Shown: positions 1 to 7,508, counted from the first letter of the stretch. The stretch is DNA of 19,715 bases from Clostridia bacterium (GCA_017958705.1 JAGDCE010000029.1:1-19715), one strand, 5' to 3'. Program-made: numbers and translations. Notes: generated by a model not told the origin, from the letters alone.

Positions 1-1
1 C

Positions 2-18
2 AGCGGTGGGGGTTCCCG
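2..18. repeat. Partial copy of palindromic hairpin element (copy A)
   Basis: The bases match the 3' arm and tail of the full copies at 65-106 and 245-286 (AGCGGTGGGGGTTCCCG). The 5' arm lies outside the window, so this is a truncated third copy. It carries the GCGGTGG arm version found in copy B rather than the GCGGCGG version of copy C. Confidence 0.6.
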
Positions 19-43
19 GGAGGGGAACAGGGGGTTTGGGGGG
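18..43 (+). other. Candidate G-quadruplex motif
   Basis: Four G-runs on the plus strand (18-20, 22-25, 30-34 and 38-43) are separated by loops of 1, 4 and 3 nt, which fits the standard G3+ N1-7 rule; a fifth run lies at 8-12. No gene overlaps it convincingly. Whether it folds in the cell is unknown, and G-rich intergenic repeats can meet the rule by composition alone. Confidence 0.4.
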
Positions 44-64
44 TGACGAGCATTGCGCCGCCAA

Positions 65-106
65 AGGGGTTCTCCACCGCGAACTGGAGAGCGGTGGGGG
101 TTCCCG
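65..106. repeat. Palindromic hairpin element (copy B)
   Basis: Arms at 71-80 and 91-100 form a 10-bp stem (CCACCGC with GCGGTGG, plus wobble pairs) around the loop GAACTGGAGA. Outer bases 66-69 and 102-105 can extend it. Copy C at 245-286 has the same loop and tail but differs at paired positions: A76-T95 here is G256-C275 there, and T73-G98 here is C253-G278 there. Substitutions that keep pairing suggest selection on the folded form, as RNA or single-stranded DNA. No protein-coding use is evident. Confidence 0.7.
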
Positions 107-145
107 CCAGGGGCGGATGAAGCAATGCGAGGAAGGCGCAGCGGT

Positions 146-191
146 CGAAAAAATCAAGTACAGCCGCGGCAGCGGCACGCAGATTTTTTCG
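146..191. repeat. Nested inverted repeat between hairpin copies
   Basis: Perfect 10-bp arms CGAAAAAATC (146-155) and GATTTTTTCG (182-191) enclose an inner hairpin GCCGC-GGCA-GCGGC (163-176). Either strand therefore reads hairpin then a six-T run, but the T-runs are 7-8 nt from the inner stem, so terminator activity is uncertain. It could be part of a larger structured repeat unit with the flanking palindromes. Confidence 0.5.
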
Positions 192-244
192 GGTCACCGC
201 AAGCGGGCGTGAGGGGTGGGCAACCCCCAGGATCGTCGGCGTAT

Positions 245-286
245 AGGGGTTCCCCGCCGCGAACTGGAGAGCGGCGGGGGTTCCCG
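245..286. repeat. Palindromic hairpin element (copy C)
   Basis: Arms at 251-260 and 271-280 pair as CCGCCGC/GCGGCGG with extra C-G pairs, around the same GAACTGGAGA loop as copy B. The flanks AGGGGTT and GGTTCCCG are also shared. It begins 180 bp after copy B and lies just beyond the end of malQ. Confidence 0.7.
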
Positions 287-300
287 TAGCCGACTCCGCT

Positions 301-333
301 TGCATAATAAAAAACAGGCGACCGATGGTCGCC
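301..333 (-). terminator. Rho-independent terminator of malQ
   Basis: On the minus strand a 7-bp stem GGCGACC/GGTCGCC (327-333 with 317-323, loop of 3 nt) is followed by TGTTTTTTATTAT. It starts about 18 nt after the malQ stop codon. Confidence 0.85.
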
Positions 334-351
334 CGTTCATTTTGCGCAGTA

Positions 352-1821
352 TCAGAAAAACTTGCCTCTGTTGCTTTGGATGTTGAGCATACGGACCTTT
401 TCGGCGACTTTGTCGTAATCGACCGGCATCATCCTCCACAGCCAGTTGCAGCCGACCGTACCGGGCACGTTCATCCGGCACTCTTCTCCCAGGTTGAGCA
501 GATCCTGCATCGGTACGACCGCGGTGTCGGCTTCGGCGGTGAACGCCGCTTCGAGCATACCGTCGACAATATCGTCGCCGTCTTTCAGCTGAAGGACTTT
601 TCTCACCCTTGCCCTGACATCGGGTGCCGCTCCCTCCCACCAGCCGAGCGTCGTATTGTTGTCGTGCGTGCCGGTGTAGACGAAGCAGTTTTTCGTATGC
701 GTTTCGGGAAGTTCTCCGTCGATTTCAGCGTCAAACGCGAACTGAAGCACCTTCATTCCCGGATAGCCGCAGTATGCGAGCAGATCGCGCACCGTCTGAT
801 TGACGACGCCGAGGTCCTCCGCGACGATCTTCAGTCCCGGAAGTTCGGCTTTTATTCTGTCAAACAGTTTTTTGCCGGGACCGATCTCGTATTTTCCGTG
901 CAGAGCCGTCGGTTCGCTCGAAGGTATGGCGTAGTAGTTCGCGAAGCCGATGAAATGGTCGATCCTCAGAATATCGAACATTTCGCCGAGGGCTCTCAGC
1001 CTGCTGATCCACCACGAATACCCGTCCGCTTCGTGCCTGTCCCAGGCGTAAAGCGGATTTCCCCATCTCTGACCGTTCTCGGAGAAATAATCCGGCGGGA
1101 CTCCGGCGATCCTGATCGGCCGGCATTGCTCGTCAAGCTCGAACATCTCCGGATTGAGCCAGACGTCGGCCGAGTCTTCCGCTACGTAGATCGGAAGATC
1201 GCCCATCAGCATCACGCCCTTGCTTTTTGCGTATTCGTGCAGCTTTGACCACTGATCGAAAAAGACGTACTGCTCGTACACGTAAAGGTCAATTTGATCC
1301 GCGAGCTCTTTTTTGTACTTTCTTACCGCCGCAGGCTTTCTCAGACGGATCTTCTGATCCGGCCACTGCATCCACGAGTCTTCGTTATAAAGTGATTTTA
1401 TCGCCCTGAACAGTCCGTAATCACGAACCCACGGATGACTTTTCTCAAACTCGCGTATGTTTTTGCCGAGTTTTTCGTAAGAGTATTCAAACGAACGCTT
1501 TATCAATTCGCGGTTCTGTTTTTTTACGGCCTCGAAATCGACGTTCTGCAGGACCGGCAGCGGCTCGTACGAGCCCTTCGGCAGAAGGTCTTCCGCCTCG
1601 AGCATCTCAAAGTCGATGACGAGCGGGTTGCCCGCGAAGGTCGAGCTGCTCTGGTACGGCGATTCAGCGTAGCCGGTGGGGCCGAGCGGCAGCATCTGCC
1701 ATATCGTCATGCCGGAATCCTTTACAAAATCGACGAAATCGTACGCGGCTTTGCCGAGCGTTCCGATGCCTCCGTCCGACGGGAGCGAGGTAATATGAAG
1801 AAGTACTCCGCTTTGTCTCAT
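352..1821 (-). CDS. malQ: 4-alpha-glucanotransferase (amylomaltase, GH77)
   Basis: Cytoplasmic enzyme that transfers 4-alpha-glucan segments between malto-oligosaccharides, part of starch, maltodextrin or glycogen use. The 489-residue length matches the bacterial short-form GH77 family. The N-terminal SGVLLHITSLPS block is typical. GH77 catalytic signatures are present: LRIDHF (Asp288, nucleophile), VAEDLG (Glu335, acid/base) and THDN (Asp387, transition-state stabiliser). The start at 1821 is preferred over in-frame codons at 1827 and 1839 because GGAGGT (1828-1833) lies 6 nt upstream and would overlap or crowd the others. A sigma-A promoter at 1870-1898 and a terminator at 301-333 make it a single-gene transcript. 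No other glycogen or maltose genes lie in the window. Confidence 0.95.
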   Translation of the reverse strand: MRQSGVLLHITSLPSDGGIGTLGKAAYDFVDFVKDSGMTIWQMLPLGPTGYAESPYQSSSTFAGNPLVIDFEMLEAEDLLPKGSYEPLPVLQNVDFEAVKKQNRELIKRSFEYSYEKLGKNIREFEKSHPWVRDYGLFRAIKSLYNEDSWMQWPDQKIRLRKPAAVRKYKKELADQIDLYVYEQYVFFDQWSKLHEYAKSKGVMLMGDLPIYVAEDSADVWLNPEMFELDEQCRPIRIAGVPPDYFSENGQRWGNPLYAWDRHEADGYSWWISRLRALGEMFDILRIDHFIGFANYYAIPSSEPTALHGKYEIGPGKKLFDRIKAELPGLKIVAEDLGVVNQTVRDLLAYCGYPGMKVLQFAFDAEIDGELPETHTKNCFVYTGTHDNNTTLGWWEGAAPDVRARVRKVLQLKDGDDIVDGMLEAAFTAEADTAVVPMQDLLNLGEECRMNVPGTVGCNWLWRMMPVDYDKVAEKVRMLNIQSNRGKFF

Positions 1822-1869
1822 TATCATACCTCCGGACAAAAATTGCAGACGTTGTGTCTTTTCACTTTT

Positions 1870-1898
1870 ATTTTAGCATATTTTATCCGATAAGTCAA
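1870..1898 (-). promoter_or_regulatory. Sigma-A promoter of malQ
   Basis: Minus strand: -35 TTGACT (1893-1898), a 17-bp spacer, -10 TAAAAT (1870-1875). It lies about 50 bp before the malQ start codon, within a gene-free gap (1840-2039) that otherwise holds only the terminator of the upstream gene. Confidence 0.8.
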
Positions 1899-1987
1899 CC
1901 GATTGGAAGAAGATATTGACGTTTTTCTTCAAATCCGACGCACGCGGCGCGCGGAGCCTGAAACCGTATCAAAGCATGAAACCCGCG

Positions 1988-2020
1988 GAAACAATAAAGA
2001 GGATGGCGGCATCGCCATCC
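1988..2020 (-). terminator. Terminator of the CAP-dockerin gene
   Basis: An 8-bp stem GGATGGCG/CGCCATCC (2013-2020 with 2001-2008, loop of 4 nt) lies 19 nt after the stop codon. On the minus strand it is followed by TCTTTATTGTTT. The plus-strand reading ends in TTTTATAT, so it could also work in that direction. Confidence 0.7.
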
Positions 2021-2039
2021 TTTTATATGCGTATCGTTA

Positions 2040-3359
2040 TTATCCGGTATACGGGACGGTCGACAGCCCGACGTTTGCGCCGCTGACATATCTGAAAAGT
2101 ATAACGACGTCTATGTTTGTCACATTTCCGTCGCCGTCGGGGTCAAGCGCCGCTTTGACGACTTCGACTTTTCCGCCGCTGACGTATCTGAACAGCGCGA
2201 CTACGTCCTGGTTGTCGACCGAACCGTCTCCGTTGACGTCGCCGGGCATAAACGTATTCTGCCCTGTCTGCGTATCGGCGGTTATCGTTATTGAAGCCTC
2301 TACGTTCTGATCCGGGACAGATGCGGTTATCGTCGCGGTCCCTTTTGACACCGCGGTGATCGTGCCGTCGACGGAAACCGAGATCACCGACGGATCGCTG
2401 CTCTCCCAAGTCAGTCCGGCATATACGTTTCCGACACCGTACGACGTCCCGTACACACCGCCGGTCGTTTTCACGACCGCTCCGGCGACGACCTTTGAGG
2501 TCTGTCCGATAACAATTTCTTTATCCGCCGAAAGGCTGAGTTCGCCGATAAGTGACGGCGCAACTTCAATCTTCTGCGCCACACGCCCGCCGATGCCGGC
2601 GATATCTTCTCTGATGTTGGGATCCGACTGCCACGAAGGTCTTGCGAATTGCGCGGCGACCGTCGTATATCTGCTTACTGTATTCGTGCCGCGCATGTTG
2701 GGATTCCAGAAACCCGACAATCCGATGTAAAGATTATTCGGATTGATCAAAGCCGTATAATGACCGGTAACAGCGCCCGGAGTCTCGTTGACGTAATCGT
2801 ACTTTTCTTCGTACCACTGGTCGACCGCTTCCACGAGCGCGGCTGCATCATCATAGTTCCAGTTCCACGCTATAACTTCGCTGCAGGCTCTGATTCCGTA
2901 TCCGTTTTCAAAGGTTGAATTTGTATTGCCCCATTGCGTCGCTCCGATCCTTCCGTGCATGCAATAAACCGACGCTTCCACGGCGCGCATCGCGGCGACC
3001 ATTTCAAGAAGCATAGACCACTTGATCGGTACATAATCCGACTCGGAAAGCGTCTTGTTTGAATACTCCGGATTTACAAGATGCTCTTTGCAGGCTTCAA
3101 GACGGATCTCGTTGATCCTGTCAAGCACGTCCTGCTTTTCCGTATCGCTCACTGTAACGAAAGAGCCCTCTATCGCAACGACCAAACTGCCGCCGCGAGG
3201 CGCCGACGTGAAATCGCCTTCACGAACGGGATATTCGTCGTCTGACGGGTCGGCGGCACGGACGCGCATATTCTGCGCGGTCGCCGTGCACATGATAAGC
3301 ACCGTGACGCAAATCAGCAAAACAGCGGATCTTTTGATTAAAACCTTTGCTCTTTTCAT
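2040..3359 (-). CDS. Secreted CAP-domain protein with Big_2 and type I dockerin domains
   Basis: A 439-residue exported protein. Residues 1-29 are a signal peptide (KR-rich start, hydrophobic 11-24). Residues ~75-240 resemble the CAP/SCP-PR1 superfamily: INEIRLEA helix, His135, SEVI with Glu161, and GHYTALINP with His200. Residues ~272-362 are a bacterial Ig-like Big_2 domain (TWESSDPSVISV, DGTITAVSKGTATIT). Residues ~370-430 are a type I dockerin with two calcium-loop/helix repeats (DVNGDGSVDNQD and DPDGDGNVTNID, each followed by FRYVSG). Dockerins bind cohesin modules, so this protein is probably attached to a cohesin-bearing scaffold or the surface; no cohesin or glycoside hydrolase is nearby. 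Start supported by GGAGGT (3367-3372), 7 nt upstream. The CAP activity is unknown. Confidence 0.88.
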   Translation of the reverse strand: MKRAKVLIKRSAVLLICVTVLIMCTATAQNMRVRAADPSDDEYPVREGDFTSAPRGGSLVVAIEGSFVTVSDTEKQDVLDRINEIRLEACKEHLVNPEYSNKTLSESDYVPIKWSMLLEMVAAMRAVEASVYCMHGRIGATQWGNTNSTFENGYGIRACSEVIAWNWNYDDAAALVEAVDQWYEEKYDYVNETPGAVTGHYTALINPNNLYIGLSGFWNPNMRGTNTVSRYTTVAAQFARPSWQSDPNIREDIAGIGGRVAQKIEVAPSLIGELSLSADKEIVIGQTSKVVAGAVVKTTGGVYGTSYGVGNVYAGLTWESSDPSVISVSVDGTITAVSKGTATITASVPDQNVEASITITADTQTGQNTFMPGDVNGDGSVDNQDVVALFRYVSGGKVEVVKAALDPDGDGNVTNIDVVILFRYVSGANVGLSTVPYTG

Positions 3360-3420
3360 TGTGTTGACCTCCGGATGTTGTTAAAGCAATAAGCGGTTTG
3401 ATTTTTTACCGTCCGATCAT

Positions 3421-3449
3421 ATAATATCACATCACGTCATAAAAGTCAA
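3421..3449 (-). promoter_or_regulatory. Sigma-A promoter of the CAP-dockerin gene
   Basis: Minus strand: -35 TTGACT (3444-3449), 17-bp spacer, -10 TATTAT (3421-3426), about 62 bp upstream of the start codon. The gap 3360-3596 holds this promoter and the terminator of the preceding gene and shows no convincing small gene. Confidence 0.78.
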
Positions 3450-3539
3450 TCAGTATCAGACAAAAAGAACGGCGGACGGCTGTTATAAGCGTCAGCACAT
3501 ACACAAAACCCGCCGAAACGCGGTCTGCGGTTTTTTGCA

Positions 3540-3573
3540 GAACAAAGAAAGATCCCCGGTTCAGCGGGGATCT
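3540..3573 (-). terminator. Terminator after the Gfo/Idh/MocA gene
   Basis: A 9-bp perfect stem (AGATCCCCG 3550-3558 with CGGGGATCT 3565-3573, 6-nt loop) lies 23 nt after the stop codon. On the minus strand it is followed by the T-rich TTCTTTGTTCT. It closes the fumarase/malic-enzyme/oxidoreductase cluster. Confidence 0.75.
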
Positions 3574-3596
3574 ATGGGTTCGGGGGATGAGACGGC

Positions 3597-4751
3597 TCAG
3601 ACCTCCGGGATCTGAACGGTTATCTCTTTGCCCAGAGCGGCGGAGCGGACGATGCCGTCGATGATCGCCTGGTTTATGACGATCTCGCTCGAGGGCACGG
3701 TCGGCTTTCCGCCAAAGCGGATCGAATCGACGAACGCGCGCAGCTTCTTGAAGAACAGGTCGCCCGACGGTTTGAGCGGGACCTTGTATTCGATCTCCTC
3801 GCCGCACAGCGTCTTGTAGATCGTCAGCGGAGCGCCGAAATCGCCGTTCCAGCAGTCGGTCGACGGGATCCTCAGGCCGCCCTTGGTGCCGAGTATCAGC
3901 GCGTCGCCGGAGGTATTCATGTTCATAGCCCACGAGATACGGAAGTCGAGTATTATATCGCCTTCGAGTCTGACGAAGCCGGCCGCGAAGTCGTCTACGC
4001 CAAACTTATCCGCATACTCCGGATGGCCGGGATAATAATCGGGATCCTTGCCGAAGAACGACGAGGTGTAGCCCGAGACGGTGAGCGGTTTCGGATATCC
4101 GACGGCTCCGAGCAGCATATCGAGCGAATACGTTCCGATATCGCCTACGGCGCCGATGCCGCCCGTGTTCTTTTCGATGAACGACGTTCCGAACGGCGTC
4201 GGGATGCCTCTGCGTCTGCCGCCGCCCGCCTGGATGTAATAGATCTTGCCGAGCTCTCCGGACTGCACGATCTTCTTTATCATCCGCATGTTTTCGCTCA
4301 TTCTCGGCTGGAAGCCGATCGTGAGTATCTTTCCGCTGCGCTTCTCGGCGCGCATGACCTCGATCGCCTCGTCGAGCGTGACGGTGAACGGCTTTTCGAG
4401 CATGACGTTTATGCCGTGATCGAGCGCGTGTATCGCGCAGGGCGCGTGCTGGCAGTTGTAAGTGCAGATGCTGACTCCGTCAAGATCCTTTTCATTTTCG
4501 ACGAGCGCAAGATCGCTGTCGTAGATCCTGCAGTTTTTGATGCCGAACTGATCCGCGAACTTCTGCGCTTTGCCGGGTATGATATCCGCGAGCGCGACGA
4601 TCTCGACGTCGTCCATTTTCAGGTATTCCTCGGCGTGCATGCCGGCGATCCAGCCGGTGCCGATGATACCTATCCTGATCTTTCTGCCGGACACTTTCTT
4701 CTCTGTCTCATGGATCTGAGTGAAAGCGTCCAATCCTGCTGCTTTTCCCAT
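3597..4751 (-). CDS. Gfo/Idh/MocA-family NAD(P)-dependent oxidoreductase
   Basis: A 384-residue cytoplasmic dehydrogenase of the glucose-fructose oxidoreductase/inositol dehydrogenase/MocA superfamily; such enzymes oxidise sugars or cyclitols. The N-terminal Rossmann fold carries GIIGTGWIAGMH (residues ~28-39) and the family EKP motif at 119-121. The substrate-domain motif reads GDIGTYSLD (203-211), with Tyr208 where many members have His; some GFOR-type enzymes also have Tyr, so this is a subfamily trait rather than a defect. About 20 residues precede the Rossmann strand. Start supported by GGGAG about 7 nt upstream. It follows malic enzyme by 86 nt containing a hairpin, so it may be read through or partly uncoupled. 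Substrate not predictable. Confidence 0.88.
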   Translation of the reverse strand: MGKAAGLDAFTQIHETEKKVSGRKIRIGIIGTGWIAGMHAEEYLKMDDVEIVALADIIPGKAQKFADQFGIKNCRIYDSDLALVENEKDLDGVSICTYNCQHAPCAIHALDHGINVMLEKPFTVTLDEAIEVMRAEKRSGKILTIGFQPRMSENMRMIKKIVQSGELGKIYYIQAGGGRRRGIPTPFGTSFIEKNTGGIGAVGDIGTYSLDMLLGAVGYPKPLTVSGYTSSFFGKDPDYYPGHPEYADKFGVDDFAAGFVRLEGDIILDFRISWAMNMNTSGDALILGTKGGLRIPSTDCWNGDFGAPLTIYKTLCGEEIEYKVPLKPSGDLFFKKLRAFVDSIRFGGKPTVPSSEIVINQAIIDGIVRSAALGKEITVQIPEV

Positions 4752-4778
4752 AATTCTACTCCCTTTTATAATATTTTA

Positions 4779-4805
4779 GACGCGCCGCATAACGGCCGGC
4801 GCGCC
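4779..4805 (-). other. Intergenic hairpin between malic enzyme and oxidoreductase genes
   Basis: Minus-strand RNA can pair GGCGCGCC (4798-4805) with GGCGCGUC (4779-4786) through one G-U wobble. The following bases are TAAAATATTATAAAAG, A/T-rich but not a T-tract, so it is at best a weak terminator or an RNA-processing/stabilising hairpin. It lies 33 nt after the malic enzyme stop. The A/T-rich stretch also resembles -10 elements, but no good -35 was found. Confidence 0.35.
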
Positions 4806-4837
4806 GTTTTTACGTTGTTATAACCTACCGTGAGCGT

Positions 4838-6010
4838 TCACGCTCTGGCGACGCCCGATCTGCGCGCCGCCTCGGCGACGGCGGCTGCGACCGCCGGGCC
4901 TACGCGTCGGTCGAACGCGTGCGGGATAACGTAGTCAGCCGACAGCTCGTCCTCCGGGACGAGTCCCGCGATCGCCTTTGCCGCGGCGAGTTTCATCGGC
5001 TCGTTTATATCGCTCGCACGGACGTCGAGCGCTCCGCGGAATATCCCCGGGAACGCGAGGACGTTGTTTATCTGGTTCGGGAAATCGCTTCGTCCCGTCC
5101 CGACGACCGCGGCGCCGGCGGCAAGCGCGAGATCCGGCATTATCTCGGGATCCGGGTTCGCCATCGGGAACACTATCGCACGCTCCGCCATACTGCGGAC
5201 CATATCCTGGCTGACAAGATTCGCCGCGGAGACTCCGATGAACACGTCGGCACCGGCGAGGACGTCGGCAAGACTACCCGTGACGTGCGCCCTGTTCGTT
5301 ATTTTCGCTATTTCTGCTTTCGCGGGGTTGAGCGGGCCCGCGCCCTCACAGATCGCGCCGTTTCTGTCGCAGATTATAAGATCGTTCAGGCCGCATGAAA
5401 GAAGCAGCTTTGCGATAGCGATGCCGGCGGATCCGGCGCCGTTTATGACGGCTCTGATCTTACCGATCTCTTTTCCGACTACGCGCAAAGCGTTGAGCAG
5501 TGCGGCGAGCACTACCACGGCGGTGCCGTGCTGGTCGTCGTGGAAGACCGGTATATCGCATCTCTGTTTGAGCTTTCGTTCTATCTCAAAGCAGCGCGGA
5601 GCCGCTATATCTTCTATATTTATCCCTCCGAAGCTCCCGGCGAGCAGCGCGATCGTGTTGACTATCTCATCCGTGTCCTTGCTTCTGACGCAGAGCGGTA
5701 TCGCGTCGACGCCGCCGAACGTCTTGAACAGGACGCATTTGCCTTCCATCACCGGCATTCCCGCCTCGGGTCCGATGTCGCCGAGCCCGAGCACCGCGGT
5801 GCCGTCTGTGACGACGGCGACGAGGTTGCCGCGCCCGGTCAGCGCGTACGATTTTTCCGGATCTTTCTGTATCTCAAGACACGCTCTTGCGACGCCCGGC
5901 GTATACGCGAGCGACAGATCGTCTTTGTTCTCTATCTTCATTTTCGGCACTGTTTCGAGCTTGCCGCGCCATTCGTAATGCTTTTTCAGCGATTCTTCGG
6001 AGTAATTCAT
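4838..6010 (-). CDS. Malic enzyme (malate dehydrogenase, oxaloacetate-decarboxylating, NAD(P)+)
   Basis: Oxidatively decarboxylates malate to pyruvate and CO2 with reduction of NAD(P)+. At 390 residues it is the short bacterial form. Visible motifs: LAYTPGVA with catalytic Tyr36, MEGK with Lys91, INIEDI with metal ligands Glu133-Asp134, FHDDQHGTA with Asp158-Asp159, and the nucleotide-binding GAGSAG at 191-196. Start supported by AAAGGA about 8 nt upstream. It begins 20 nt after the fumarase stop, so the two are almost certainly co-transcribed and together link fumarate, malate and pyruvate. Cofactor preference (NAD or NADP) cannot be read with confidence. Confidence 0.95.
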   Translation of the reverse strand: MNYSEESLKKHYEWRGKLETVPKMKIENKDDLSLAYTPGVARACLEIQKDPEKSYALTGRGNLVAVVTDGTAVLGLGDIGPEAGMPVMEGKCVLFKTFGGVDAIPLCVRSKDTDEIVNTIALLAGSFGGINIEDIAAPRCFEIERKLKQRCDIPVFHDDQHGTAVVVLAALLNALRVVGKEIGKIRAVINGAGSAGIAIAKLLLSCGLNDLIICDRNGAICEGAGPLNPAKAEIAKITNRAHVTGSLADVLAGADVFIGVSAANLVSQDMVRSMAERAIVFPMANPDPEIMPDLALAAGAAVVGTGRSDFPNQINNVLAFPGIFRGALDVRASDINEPMKLAAAKAIAGLVPEDELSADYVIPHAFDRRVGPAVAAAVAEAARRSGVARA

Positions 6011-6030
6011 TTATCTGTTCCTTTCGGGGC

Positions 6031-7395
6031 TCATATCATTTTTTCGGGCCGTACCATGCTGTCGAATTCTTCTTCCGTCATATAGCCGAGGCGCACCGCC
6101 TCTTCTCTTATCGTGGTGCCGTTGTTATGCGCGGTCTTCGCGATCACGGCGGCGTTGTCGTAGCCGATCTTCGGCGACAGACACGTCACGGTCATCAGCG
6201 TTTTGCTCAGGTTCTCCGCCATCTTCTCCCGGTCGGCTTTGATGCCCGAAAGACAGTTTTCCGTAAACGACCTCACCGCGTCGGACAGAAGCGTGACCGA
6301 CTGTATGAAATTATACGCGATCACGGGGATATATACGTTCAGCTGGAAATTCCCCTGCGACGCCGCGAAACCGACGGTCACGTCGTTGCCCATGACCTGA
6401 GCGGCGACCATCGTCAGCGCCTCGCACTGCGTGGGGTTGACTTTTCCGGGCATTATCGACGATCCCGGCTCGTTCTCGGGGATCCTGATCTCGCCCAGGC
6501 CGCAGCGCGGACCGGACGCGAGCCAGCGCACGTCGTTCGCTATCTTCATCAGGTCGGCGGCAAGCGCTTTCAGCGCTCCGTGGGCCACGGCTGCGTCGTC
6601 TTTCGACGACAGTGCCCGGAATTTGTTTTCCGCCGTGTGAAACGGGATCCCGGTCAGAGCGGACACCGCGTCAGCCGCGGCCTCCGCGAAGCCGTCGGGA
6701 CAGTTGAGGCCGGTCCCGACGGCTGTGCCGCCGAGCGCGAGGCCGGACAGCCCCTGATACGTTCCGCATATCGCCGAAAGGCATCTTTCTATCATGGATC
6801 TCCAGCCGCTTATCTCCTGCGAGAACGCGATCGGGACCGCGTCCTGAAGATGCGTGCGGCCGACGGTGATCACGCCCTCGTTCTCTTCCTCAAGCCGCAC
6901 CAGAGTCGTGATCATCTCCTCGAGCGCCGGCTCGAGTTTTCCGCGCAGCAGCTGCATCGCGGAAACGTGAAGAGCGGTCGGGAACGTATCGTTCGAGCTC
7001 TGGCTCAGATTAACGTGATCGTTCGGATGAAGGAGCTTTTCTCCCGCCAGCTCGTTTCCGCGACAGGCGATGACTTCATTGACGTTCATATTTGTCTGCG
7101 TTCCGCTGCCCGTCTGCCAGACGGAGAGCGGGAAGTTCCCGTCAAGGCCGCCGTCGAGTATCTCGTCGCACACCGTCGAAATCAGCGCGGCGCGCCTGCC
7201 GTCGAGCAGGCCGAGTTTTTCGTTCGTCATCGCGCAGGCTTTTTTTATCACGGCGAAGGCCTTTATTATCTGCTCAGGCATCTTTTCCGTGCCGATACTG
7301 AAATTATGCAGACTCCTCTCTGTCTGTGCACCCCAGTACCGGTCCGCCGGGACGTTTATCTGCCCCATACTGTCTTTTTCGGTCCTGTATTCCAT
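6031..7395 (-). CDS. fumC: Class II fumarate hydratase
   Basis: Reversibly hydrates fumarate to malate; oxygen-stable, homotetrameric, cytoplasmic. The 454 residues match FumC along the whole length. Signature GSSIMPGKVNP is at 311-321 with the catalytic-loop Ser312-Ser313, and GRTHLQD carries His182. An ATG at 7395 with GGAGG (7401-7405) 5 nt upstream is the start; an in-frame GTG at 7407 lies inside that ribosome site and is rejected. Aspartase and argininosuccinate lyase share the superfamily signature, but TGSGTQTNMNVNEV, HPNDHVN and the malic enzyme downstream favour fumarase. First gene of the operon; its promoter is at 7427-7455. Confidence 0.93.
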   Translation of the reverse strand: MEYRTEKDSMGQINVPADRYWGAQTERSLHNFSIGTEKMPEQIIKAFAVIKKACAMTNEKLGLLDGRRAALISTVCDEILDGGLDGNFPLSVWQTGSGTQTNMNVNEVIACRGNELAGEKLLHPNDHVNLSQSSNDTFPTALHVSAMQLLRGKLEPALEEMITTLVRLEEENEGVITVGRTHLQDAVPIAFSQEISGWRSMIERCLSAICGTYQGLSGLALGGTAVGTGLNCPDGFAEAAADAVSALTGIPFHTAENKFRALSSKDDAAVAHGALKALAADLMKIANDVRWLASGPRCGLGEIRIPENEPGSSIMPGKVNPTQCEALTMVAAQVMGNDVTVGFAASQGNFQLNVYIPVIAYNFIQSVTLLSDAVRSFTENCLSGIKADREKMAENLSKTLMTVTCLSPKIGYDNAAVIAKTAHNNGTTIREEAVRLGYMTEEEFDSMVRPEKMI

Positions 7396-7426
7396 ATGCT
7401 CCTCCACGGCTCGTCATCTGTACGTA

Positions 7427-7455
7427 ATTGTACCACGGATAAGACGATTTGTCAA
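7427..7455 (-). promoter_or_regulatory. Sigma-A promoter of the fumarase operon
   Basis: Minus strand: consensus -35 TTGACA (7450-7455), 17-bp spacer, -10 TACAAT (7427-7432), about 32 bp before the fumC start. It is divergent from the promoter at 7509-7537; the two -35 boxes are 53 bp apart, so one bound regulator could affect both. Confidence 0.85.
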
Positions 7456-7508
7456 TGAAAATGAATGAAACAACGGTTAAAACAGATGAAAGAAAATTAA
7501 AATCTTAC

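Noticed and set aside
2..286. CRISPR-like repeats
   Set aside because: There are only two full copies and one partial, spaced unevenly, and each is itself a long palindrome; no cas gene is nearby.
6..289. Two short plus-strand reading frames at the window start
   Set aside because: They run through the G-rich hairpin repeats and encode Gly/Arg-rich low-complexity sequence with no ribosome site.
2040..3359. Evidence for a cellulosome gene cluster
   Set aside because: Only one dockerin is present; no cohesin, scaffoldin or cellulase is found in the window.
3427..3596. A small gene in the gap before the CAP-dockerin gene
   Set aside because: The only frame there continues antiparallel into the oxidoreductase gene in another frame and has no start signals; the gap is explained by a promoter and a terminator.
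7396..7407. GTG start for fumC four codons upstream
   Set aside because: The GTG overlaps the GGAGG ribosome site that serves the ATG at 7395.
5887..7458. A long plus-strand reading frame of over 500 codons
   Set aside because: It lies opposite fumC and part of the malic enzyme gene, is Arg/His-rich without recognisable domains, and has no ribosome site; it is an antisense shadow of GC-rich coding DNA.
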